The position numbers and the translations under genes were made by a program. A model generated the notes under the pieces. That model made no database searches. It worked only from the letters and a program-made list of their open reading frames with translations, and was not told the origin of the DNA. 8,723 nt of DNA from Verrucomicrobiota bacterium (GTDB lineage: Bacteria > Verrucomicrobiota > Verrucomicrobiia > Chthoniobacterales > UBA10450), in the NCBI GenBank assembly GCA_003218345.1, contig QHNF01000047.1:1-8723 (forward strand). Reading direction: 5' to 3'. Below are positions 1-5,735 of this stretch, one piece after another (position 1 is the first letter of the stretch; each line of letters starts with the position of its first letter).

Positions 1-476
1 TAGAAGAGTCGGCAGTGAGATTACAGTCCCCACGTCTTTGTAATTCTCCAGCGCTCCGGGCAGCGTCCACGTCCTCTTATAAGCCTCGTCCGTGTTAAGT
101 CTGCTGCCGCTCGGTGAGGACACACTGGACTTTCTGTCGTGCGCGATCAATAAGCGTCTCCAGAACGGGCTCTTCAGCGCATCATTAAAAGTTTTTGGCC
201 CTTCGGCCAAGCTCTTGACCGCGCTCACGCCATCAATCGTATGGACGCGTTGGGTGAGTTTTTGAATTCGTCCCAGTATCGAGGCGAAGAGATATCGCGC
301 GACGACACCGCCAGAATCACTTCCGGCTGCGATGGAAAACGCCGCTCGATCTCTTTAGTTTGTTGGGTCCCGGGGTCATTGGTTGAGAAGAAAAAATTCT
401 GATCAACCACTGGCTTGAGATCCACGAATGTTGCCACCAGCGCGAACAACACGCCGGTGATCACCACCATCACCAA
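1..476 (-). pseudogene. RND/MMPL-type membrane transporter, N-terminal part, frameshifted and running off the window
   Basis: The reading frame from 476 gives a hydrophobic segment (about residues 2-17), then a periplasmic-type start with 'STNDPGTQQTKEIERRFPSQ' and 'EVILAVSSRDISSPRYW', which resembles the first extracellular region of RND/MMPL family exporters (HpnN-like). That frame ends at a TGA near 225. Past about 272-274 the family-like sequence continues in another frame, 'GRIQKLTQRVHTIDGVSAVK' then 'SLAEGPKTFNDALKSPFWRR', and stays open to base 1. One lost G in the GGG run (CCC at 272-274 on the plus strand) would explain the shift. The N-terminus is also odd: the ORF starts 3 bases past the tRNA-Glu 3' end, lacks the usual cytoplasmic leader, and has no Shine-Dalgarno. 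It is a decaying or truncated gene, or an intact gene with a sequencing error. The family call is moderate, and the substrate is unknown. Confidence 0.6.
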
Positions 477-478
477 TG

Positions 479-551
479 CGACCCTAACGGGATTCGAACC
501 CGTGTTACCGCCGTGAAAGGGCGGTGTCCTGGGCCTCTAGACGATAGGGTC
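479..551 (-). tRNA. tRNA-Glu (anticodon UUC)
   Basis: On the minus strand the 73 bases fold as a full cloverleaf. The acceptor stem is GACCCTA with TAGGGTC, the D stem GTCT with GGAC, the anticodon stem CCGCC with GGCGG around the loop CTTTCAC (anticodon TTC), and the T stem ACGGG with CCCGT around TTCGAAT. The discriminator base is G. The body is very close to the tRNA-Glu of enterobacteria as I remember it. The 3' CCA is not encoded (the next bases are CAT), so it must be added by a nucleotidyltransferase. The gene lies 75 bases after the waaA stop in the same direction. A weak promoter-like pair (TTGCGT at 593-588, GATATT at 571-566, 16-base spacer) with a GC-rich stretch after it could serve it, but the match is poor. 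Confidence 0.97.
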
Positions 552-588
552 ACAAAAGCGCGGGCAATATCGAATTCCTACTCTTACA

Positions 589-608
589 CGCAAGGCAAAT
601 TGCCTGCG
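589..608. other. Hairpin between waaA and tRNA-Glu
   Basis: On the plus strand, CGC-A-AGGCA, loop AAT, then TGCCT-GCG form an eight-pair stem with one bulged A. It lies 19 bases past the waaA stop on the minus strand. No T tract follows on either strand, so it is not a classic Rho-independent terminator. It may stabilise the waaA 3' end or be a chance fold. Confidence 0.35.
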
Positions 609-626
609 AGATCCTTCTTACTGTTG

Positions 627-2003
627 TTATTTCTCCTGCTTGCCTGCGGAGCCAACCTGCTCGCGAAGATTTTTGGAGTACACTTGCGAAGGCTGCTGCT
701 CCGACGAACAAAGTTCGTGAACCAACGCGGCTGCGCGCGCGGTTGCGCCATGATGCTCGCTCAATACTTCGCGTGCGTTTTGGACGAGTTGCCGGCGAAC
801 CTCGCTATCGTGCAGAAGCTCGTCGATCGCCTGTTCAAGCGAATCGACGTCGCGGACCTGGATCGAGCCTTTTCTTAAAACAAGCGCTTTAGCCAGCGTC
901 GCGAAATTCTCCATGTGCGGACCAAAGATCACCGCTTTGCCCGCCATAATTGGTTCCACGGGATTTTGTCCACCGTGCGCAGTCAGGCTTTTTCCAATGA
1001 ACACAATCGTGGCAATATCGTACCAGCGTTGCAGTTCACCAGTCGTATCGAGGAGAACACAATCTGTATCGAGTTCGTCCGGCGACTGCCGGATCGCTTC
1101 ACTCGCTAGCCCGACGCGCAATGGCAAAGCCGTCAATTGCGCCCGAATTTCCTGCACCCGTTCAACGTGCCGTGGCGCAATGAACAGGCGCAATGACGGA
1201 AATTGATGACGCAAACGCAGGAAAACGGTAGCCAGAATTGCCTCTTCACCACGATGCGTGCTACCGCCGAAGAGCACGGGGCATTCCGAATTGACCCAAG
1301 CGAGGCGGGTCTGATGCTTGGCCTCTTGAACTTCCGACATCTGATCACGACCGTCGGGATCGTATTTGATGCTGCCAACAACATGGATTCGCTCTCGCGC
1401 AACACCGAGCGCTGCCCACCGATCAGCATCTTCCCGCTCTTGTACGCAAACCAAATCGAGAAGCCGGAAGGTCGGCGCGACAAAAAATCGAAACTGCCGA
1501 TATCTTCGTTCGGATCGAAGGGATAACCGCGCATTGACCAACACAAGTGGAATGCGGCGCGTATGGGCTTCGGCGGCGAGATTGGGCCAAATCTCAGCCT
1601 CGACGAGAATAATTCTCACCGGACGAATGACAGAAAACGCGCGACGGATGATCGTCCAATAATCTAGCGGCGTGTACATGACCTCGATCCAGGGTGGAGC
1701 GTTTTTGTTCGCCAAAGCGAAGCCGGTTGTAGTGGTAGTGGTCACGACGCAGCGCAAATCCGGTTCGACAACGCGCAATGCGTTGGCCAGTTTCAGCGCG
1801 ATGTTTACCTCGCCTACACTCACTGCGTGCAGCCAGGTCGATTTTTGTTTCGAGAGACATGCGCGCAGCTGACGATCATAAATTCCCAAGCGCTGCCCGA
1901 ATTTTTCACGGTAACCGCCGCGACGGGCCATCTTCACGAAATAGCCCGGCAAAAAGAACAAGAGCCCGATTGGCCAAAACAAATTGTAGATGAAACGGAT
2001 CAC
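627..2003 (-). CDS. waaA: 3-deoxy-D-manno-octulosonic acid (Kdo) transferase
   Basis: WaaA (KdtA, glycosyltransferase family 30) moves Kdo from CMP-Kdo onto the lipid A precursor at the inner face of the cytoplasmic membrane, the first step of LPS core assembly. The 458 residues open with a short hydrophobic anchor (about 3-22) and 'GGYREKFGQRLG' (29-40). 'HAVSVGEV' (59-66) contains the conserved Glu65 expected to act as catalytic base. The family signatures 'EIWPN' (137-141), 'GSTHRGEE' (247-254), 'GGQNPVEP' (344-351) and 'GPHMENF' (361-367) are all present. Translation starts at GTG with only a weak GAG upstream, and the start agrees with the family's N-terminal anchor. The last 25 residues are a polar tail beyond the usual fold. 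Residues 88-93 form an unusual threonine run where relatives vary. It follows rsmD by 85 bases in the same direction, so cotranscription is plausible. The number of Kdo units it adds cannot be told from sequence. Confidence 0.95.
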   Translation of the reverse strand: MIRFIYNLFWPIGLLFFLPGYFVKMARRGGYREKFGQRLGIYDRQLRACLSKQKSTWLHAVSVGEVNIALKLANALRVVEPDLRCVVTTTTTTGFALANKNAPPWIEVMYTPLDYWTIIRRAFSVIRPVRIILVEAEIWPNLAAEAHTRRIPLVLVNARLSLRSERRYRQFRFFVAPTFRLLDLVCVQEREDADRWAALGVARERIHVVGSIKYDPDGRDQMSEVQEAKHQTRLAWVNSECPVLFGGSTHRGEEAILATVFLRLRHQFPSLRLFIAPRHVERVQEIRAQLTALPLRVGLASEAIRQSPDELDTDCVLLDTTGELQRWYDIATIVFIGKSLTAHGGQNPVEPIMAGKAVIFGPHMENFATLAKALVLRKGSIQVRDVDSLEQAIDELLHDSEVRRQLVQNAREVLSEHHGATARAAALVHELCSSEQQPSQVYSKNLREQVGSAGKQEK

Positions 2004-2088
2004 ACTATTCTCGAAATTTGACGATCATTTTGAAAGCGACGCAAAGAGGCGATCCCTTCGAAAGCCTCGCGAGACGGAATTCACTGCT

Positions 2089-2700
2089 TCAGCAATTTCG
2101 CACGCAGTGTTTTTGAATCCGGTGAGTCTCCGCACGCTTTTGGCCTCGATAACCAGGTGCCAGAAAAAGGACTTCAGTGGCGCCGTATGTTTTCTGACGA
2201 ACGAGGTGCCACATCTTTTTTTCAGGGACAGTTTCATCCGGTCGCTTTTCCAAGACGAAAATCCCATCTGGGTCTAGTAACTGAGGTAACGCTTCGTTTG
2301 TCAGCAACCTTTCAGTGTAGCGCTCGCCGCCTTTCGTCTTTTCATATGGCGGATCGGCAAAAATGATATGAAACGTTTCCACGCGCGAACAATGCCGGAG
2401 AAAATTGAAAACGTCCTGTTGCAGGACGCGTCCCTTTAATCTTGTTTTGGCGAGATTTCGCTCGATTATTTCCGCCGATTGCCGATCTCCTTCGACAAAG
2501 AGCACAGAAGACGCTGCGCGGCTGAGCGCTTCAATTCCGAGACCGCCGCTCCCGGCAAAAAGGTCGAGGACGCGCGCACCGGCGATCGCGTCACCCAAGC
2601 TGGAAAAGATCGCGGCTTTGACGCGATCCATCGTCGGTCGGACACCACGCTTCGGAACTGCCAGGCGGAGCCCGCCGGCGCTGCCGGCGATGACTCTCAT
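2089..2700 (-). CDS. rsmD: 16S rRNA (guanine(966)-N2)-methyltransferase
   Basis: RsmD transfers a methyl group from S-adenosylmethionine to N2 of G966 in 16S rRNA during 30S assembly. The protein has 203 residues, the usual length (about 200 in E. coli). It begins 'MRVIAGSAGGLRL', the typical RsmD start, followed by 'RPTMDRVKAAIF' (21-32). The SAM-binding motif I 'VLDLFAGSGGLGIE' is at 44-57. The catalytic N2-methyltransferase motif DPPY is at 116-119. The ATG overlaps the stop of the upstream AsmA-like gene as ATGA, and no Shine-Dalgarno is visible, which points to translational coupling. In many bacteria rsmD is followed by coaD; here the next gene is waaA. The short C-terminal tail after 'LFLAPGYRGQK' is not a recognised domain. 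Confidence 0.95.
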   Translation of the reverse strand: MRVIAGSAGGLRLAVPKRGVRPTMDRVKAAIFSSLGDAIAGARVLDLFAGSGGLGIEALSRAASSVLFVEGDRQSAEIIERNLAKTRLKGRVLQQDVFNFLRHCSRVETFHIIFADPPYEKTKGGERYTERLLTNEALPQLLDPDGIFVLEKRPDETVPEKKMWHLVRQKTYGATEVLFLAPGYRGQKRAETHRIQKHCVRNC

Positions 2701-4259
2701 GGCGACAAGGTAGGCGTCGGCGTTGCAGTAGTTTGAGGTGACGCTTCCTCCGGCGACGTAGAAGGCGAAGGCGTGGCAGGCATCGCCTCTTCGATCTGTT
2801 TCTTTTTTTTCTTTGGTCGGTCCCTTTTTGCGCCAAGCAGGCTGTTGATCATACTGCTGAGGTCGCGGCCGACCAGCCTGTCCACCAAATTTGTGCTGGG
2901 TCGCTCAATGGTGCCGCCAACCTGAAAGTCGAGGGCAGAATAGCCCGGTTCATTGATGGGTTGAAAATTCTGGCGAATCGCTTTGAAAAGCTGGCGGCGA
3001 ATTCTTTCGTTAATGGCGAGCTGAGAATCGAGTTTCAACTTGCCGTCAAACCCAACCGTGCCCGATGCCGAAAGACGAATATTCGGCGAGCGCAAGATCA
3101 GTTCGTCGATGGTGACCAACCCCGGGTTCACATGATATCTTGCCTCGGCTTGCTCGAGATGAAGCTCTCTTAGCTCTTCGATTTGAAGAAGCTCTCCCAA
3201 CAACACCAGCAAGCTATACTGTTGCACTCGGCCATCGCGCAGAAAAATTTCGCCGTTTCCAACGAGCGCATCCGACTCGACAGTTTTCCCTGAAGCTTGG
3301 AAATTTCCCTCCAATTTGCCGCTCACCATTCCCTTGGGGCCGCCCGCGTCCGTGACAATCTGATCGGCCAGCACATTGCTAAACTTTACGCTCGTGGTGA
3401 AGGGAGAATCCTCCGCCTCCGGTTGCATGGCAAAATAGCCGTTGATCTCACCGTTTCCGGTACGCGCGGAAATTTTAGAAAGCTCCAGCACGTCGGGCTC
3501 GTAGCGAAGCGGGGAGCGCAGTTGCTCCAGGAAAAAGCGGTCCCGCAGCGAAATTCTTGCCACCTTCGTATCGCCATGGAGGGCGGCGGCACTCCGGATG
3601 GTAGTACCAAAGTCCACCCCGGTAAAACTCGCAAGCAGTCCACCGGCATGATCGAGAAAAGTGAAATTGCCATCCTTAATACTGACTCGTCGAACCTCCG
3701 GAGCCACCGCCAGTCGCGATTCCTGTTTCGGCGGTTTGTTGTTGACTGTCCCCTCGAGCGGATAGGGAAGATTCGTGGGAGTGGCGTTGACAACAGGACG
3801 CGTCTGTTTTTGCACAAATTCGGTTTCTGCTTGCGACTCGGAGGCGCTCGAAGCGGGTGCCTTTGTTTCTTGCGAACTGGGCAATCTCCATTTTCCTTTC
3901 GCGTCTTGCGGCCAAATTACGTTTGGATTGATCAGCGAGACTTCCTTGATGACCAACCGTTTGGAAAAAAGCGAGAGAAAGCGAACACGCAGCCGAAATG
4001 TTTTTGCTTTGAGGAAATATTTCGGGCCAATGGGCGACGTTTGCGCAATTGTAATGCCGCTCAACTCGAGCCCGCCCCAAGGGGTCACGCTCACGCGACG
4101 AATTTCCAGCGCGGTGCCGAGGCGTCGGCTGAGTTCCTGTTGAATCTTCGCTTGTGTGCCCTGCGATTGCACATACAGGTTCACGCCGATCAAAAGAATC
4201 GCGCCAAGCGCAATCACCGCCCCTAACGCAATCAAGATAATCCGGCGCACTTTTCTCAC
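2697..4259 (-). CDS. AsmA-like inner-membrane-anchored periplasmic protein
   Basis: The 520-residue protein has a basic N-terminus (MRKVRR) and one transmembrane helix at about 7-29, so most of it should lie in the periplasm. Residues about 35-125 look like the N-terminal AsmA region, with 'LVIKEVSLINPNVIWPQDAK' followed by a GKW turn. A polar Ser/Pro/Gln-rich linker covers about 128-185. The region from about 300 to 455 matches the AsmA-like C-terminal pattern of repeated beta strands: 'GNGEIFLRDGRVQQYSLLVL' and, later, 'LVTIDELILRSPNIRLSASG'. Family members (AsmA, YhdP, TamB relatives) are linked to phospholipid or outer-membrane homeostasis; the exact role here is inferred. The C-terminus has a KKKKK run followed by a Pro/Ser/Thr-rich tail of about 35 residues. 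The start is GTG with no clear Shine-Dalgarno. It is the first gene of a likely operon with rsmD (4-base overlap), and it diverges from the lipid kinase. Confidence 0.8.
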   Translation of the reverse strand: MRKVRRIILIALGAVIALGAILLIGVNLYVQSQGTQAKIQQELSRRLGTALEIRRVSVTPWGGLELSGITIAQTSPIGPKYFLKAKTFRLRVRFLSLFSKRLVIKEVSLINPNVIWPQDAKGKWRLPSSQETKAPASSASESQAETEFVQKQTRPVVNATPTNLPYPLEGTVNNKPPKQESRLAVAPEVRRVSIKDGNFTFLDHAGGLLASFTGVDFGTTIRSAAALHGDTKVARISLRDRFFLEQLRSPLRYEPDVLELSKISARTGNGEINGYFAMQPEAEDSPFTTSVKFSNVLADQIVTDAGGPKGMVSGKLEGNFQASGKTVESDALVGNGEIFLRDGRVQQYSLLVLLGELLQIEELRELHLEQAEARYHVNPGLVTIDELILRSPNIRLSASGTVGFDGKLKLDSQLAINERIRRQLFKAIRQNFQPINEPGYSALDFQVGGTIERPSTNLVDRLVGRDLSSMINSLLGAKRDRPKKKKKQIEEAMPATPSPSTSPEEASPQTTATPTPTLSP

Positions 4260-4321
4260 CCTGAGACGTTACGCAGGCCGAGTTTGAAGAAAAGACCAAA
4301 GCCCTCTGTTACCTTTCTCGT
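4260..4321. promoter_or_regulatory. Divergent intergenic region between the AsmA-like gene and the lipid kinase
   Basis: Only 62 bases separate two GTG starts that point away from each other, so any promoters for both genes must lie here or overlap the coding ends. I see no convincing -35/-10 pair on either strand and no good Shine-Dalgarno before either GTG. The call rests on gene arrangement alone. Confidence 0.4.
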
Positions 4322-5194
4322 GTGACGAACACAGTTGTCATTCTCAATCCTGCCGCGGGCAATGAGCAGGCGAAGCGCTGGCAGGAGCGCGTGGAATCAA
4401 TCATCTGCGGTTGCCCCATCCGCGTTACGTCGCATTCTGGCGAGGCGGAGGCGCTGGCCCGGCGCGCTGTCGAGGAGGGATTTGCACGAATCGTTGCGGC
4501 CGGCGGCGATGGAACAGTCAATCAGGTGGCAAACGGAGTCGCCGACAGCAATGCTGCATTGGGTCTGCTTCCCATGGGCACAGTGAACGTCTTTGCGATG
4601 GAGCTTGGCCTGCCATTGCACAATCTCGAGCTTTGTTGGGAGATTATTAAGGGCGCGAATATGCGTCTGGTCGATCTACCGATAGCGAATGGAAAATACT
4701 TTGTTCAGCTTGGCGGCGTGGGGCTCGATGCACAAGTCGTCAAGGAAACCAGCCTCGCTTTCAAGCGCAGCTTCGGCCCGCTCAGCTATCTCATCTCCGC
4801 AGCGCAGATTGCGGCACGGAAACCACCGAAGCTTCTTATTGAATCGGAGAATGCCTCGGTGGAAGAGGGATCGTTCGTGCTTATCGGAAACGGCCGCCTT
4901 TACGGAGGACCTTTCCCCTTTTTCAAACACGCTATCATCGATGATGGCTTGTTTGATGTAGTCGTGTTCAAACGGCTTGGTTACCTCGAAATCATCAAGT
5001 ATCTGCAGGACGTTGTATTCAGCTCGGACATTCATGTTCCCGAAATCGAATATTTTCAGACTCGGCGCCTGCGCATAACGAGTGAGCAGGATGTTCCTGT
5101 GGAACTCGACGGCGAACTAGCGGGCAATTGTCCGGTTGAGTTCCAAATCAAGAAAAAAGCGCTTCGAGTTCTAGCGCCCGCCCCTTTGTCCTGA
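4322..5194 (+). CDS. Diacylglycerol kinase family lipid kinase (YegS/BmrU-like)
   Basis: This protein belongs to the ATP-dependent lipid kinase family, whose members phosphorylate diacylglycerol, phosphatidylglycerol or sphingoid-type lipids at the cytoplasmic membrane. The lipid substrate here is not known. In its 290 residues, 'VVILNPAAGNE' (5-15) is the typical start, 'GGDGT' (61-65) is the nucleotide-binding signature, and 'GLLPMGTVNVFA' (81-92) corresponds to the family 'LPxGTxNxxA' motif. 'GNGRLYGG' (189-196), 'DDGLFD' (207-212) and 'ELDGE' (261-265) are the expected C-terminal domain motifs that complete the active site. Length is normal for the family (about 290-310). The GTG start places the NPAAG motif at residue 9, as expected. 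No Shine-Dalgarno precedes it, so a leaderless or weak start is possible. It is followed 103 bases later by glnE in the same direction. Confidence 0.92.
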   Translation: MTNTVVILNPAAGNEQAKRWQERVESIICGCPIRVTSHSGEAEALARRAVEEGFARIVAAGGDGTVNQVANGVADSNAALGLLPMGTVNVFAMELGLPLHNLELCWEIIKGANMRLVDLPIANGKYFVQLGGVGLDAQVVKETSLAFKRSFGPLSYLISAAQIAARKPPKLLIESENASVEEGSFVLIGNGRLYGGPFPFFKHAIIDDGLFDVVVFKRLGYLEIIKYLQDVVFSSDIHVPEIEYFQTRRLRITSEQDVPVELDGELAGNCPVEFQIKKKALRVLAPAPLS

Positions 5195-5297
5195 TCATGC
5201 CGGACAATTTCGTGTTACATATGTCGCATAAACTTGTCTTCCCTCAGCCCGGTTGGGTTTAGCGCGCTGCGGCAACTAGTCTTTCGGGCAAACCGGC

Positions 5298-5678
5298 GTG
5301 ATATTTCGTGCAATGGATCGCGATAACGCCTGGATTCGCGAAAAGGCAGCCACATCGCTCAACCCCTCACAGGTCGAAACAACCCTGATTCAGCTTAGCA
5401 AAAAGTGGGCGGCAAACGCGCTGCCATTTGCTGATGTCGTCGAACAATTTCCGCTGGGCGAAGCTGCCCTGCTTCATCTTCTGGCCGTCTCCAGCATTTG
5501 CGCGACCCGACTAACACAGGATCCGGACAGTCTTCTGTGGCTTTGCGAGCCGGAAATCTGTCGCGCGCCTCGCGGATACGCGGAAATGTTGAATGAACTC
5601 TACAAGCTAGCCATCGGACGAGTCCGTCCGACGGGCGGACTGGCGGGCGACTCAGTCGTAAGCCCGGCACCTGACTAG
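5298..5678 (+). pseudogene. glnE: GlnE N-terminal fragment, ended by an inserted repeat
   Basis: The frame encodes about 106 residues that look like the start of bifunctional glutamine synthetase adenylyltransferase: 'LLAVSSICATRLTQDPDSLL' corresponds to the 'S.ylA..L..dP.lL' region, and 'APRGYAEMLNELYKLAIG' to the helix that leads to the 'RREM.RIA' motif. The last 20 residues (from about 5616) are encoded by a palindromic element and end in TAG at 5676-5678. The remainder of the gene resumes in the same frame after a TAA at 5697-5699. The start is GTG at 5298, or ATG at 5313 five codons later; neither has a good Shine-Dalgarno. Alone, this helical piece has no catalytic residues. It could be a dead leader, or a separate polypeptide that packs on the main part. 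Readthrough of two stops is unlikely. Confidence 0.7.
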
Positions 5679-5698
5679 TCCGTCCGATTGGCGGACTA
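5614..5698 (+). repeat. Composite palindromic (REP/BIME-like) insertion inside glnE
   Basis: Two near-identical 21-base imperfect palindromes lie in the same orientation at 5621-5641 and 5677-5697 (19 of 21 bases match). Each has arms AGTCCG-T-CC and GG-CGGACT around a 4-base loop (GACG or GATT). Between them, a third hairpin at 5644-5666 pairs CGGGC with GCCCG and, inside, GAC with GTC. The left end can also pair TCGGAC (5614-5619) with GTCCGA (5626-5631), an alternative fold. The first arm can also pair with the last arm over the whole element. The element splits glnE and carries its stops. I see no target-site duplication, so the exact ends are uncertain. The second hairpin is followed by AAAATTTT, which slightly resembles a terminator. 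Confidence 0.8.
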
Positions 5699-5721
5699 AA
5701 ATTTTGCAGCGCTCCGCTTTT

Positions 5722-5735
5722 GGAAAGGCCGCGAG
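5722..5735 (+). promoter_or_regulatory. Ribosome-binding site for restart of GlnE at 5736
   Basis: GGAAAGG at 5722-5728 is followed by 7 bases and then ATG at 5736. Homology shows these bases were originally internal glnE codons ('FWKGREM'), so the site would be fortuitous. It is the best Shine-Dalgarno-like sequence before any start in this window and decides the proposed start of the main GlnE reading frame. Confidence 0.5.

Noticed and set aside
1725..1745. ACC/ACT-rich stretch giving six threonines in WaaA
   Set aside because: It is short, in frame, and lies where the family already has a Thr-rich loop. It is not evidence of a contingency repeat.
2045..2075. GAGGC...GCCTC hairpin in the gap between rsmD and waaA
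   Set aside because: It has only five pairs around a 13-base loop and is followed by just TTT, so it is too weak to call.
3297..4226. 309-residue open frame on the plus strand
   Set aside because: It lies entirely antisense to the AsmA-like gene and has no recognisable domain. Codon bias of the real gene explains the open antisense frame.
5195..5297. Search for a promoter ahead of glnE
   Set aside because: Candidates such as TTGTCT with GTTTAG match the consensus poorly. No sigma-54 -24/-12 motif is seen.
5616..5641. GACGAGTCCG stretch resembling part of a hammerhead ribozyme
   Set aside because: The required CTGANGA and GAAA core elements and the three-stem junction are absent. The bases are explained by the palindrome.
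5621..5697. Two 21-base repeats with a 35-base gap, like a minimal CRISPR
   Set aside because: There are only two units, each a strong palindrome, inside a coding gene. No cas genes are present, and the gap itself forms a hairpin.
5677..5708. Second glnE palindrome plus AAAATTTT read as an intrinsic terminator
   Set aside because: The T run is only four bases and comes after four A's. The same hairpin at 5621 has no such tail. Terminator activity is possible but not supported.
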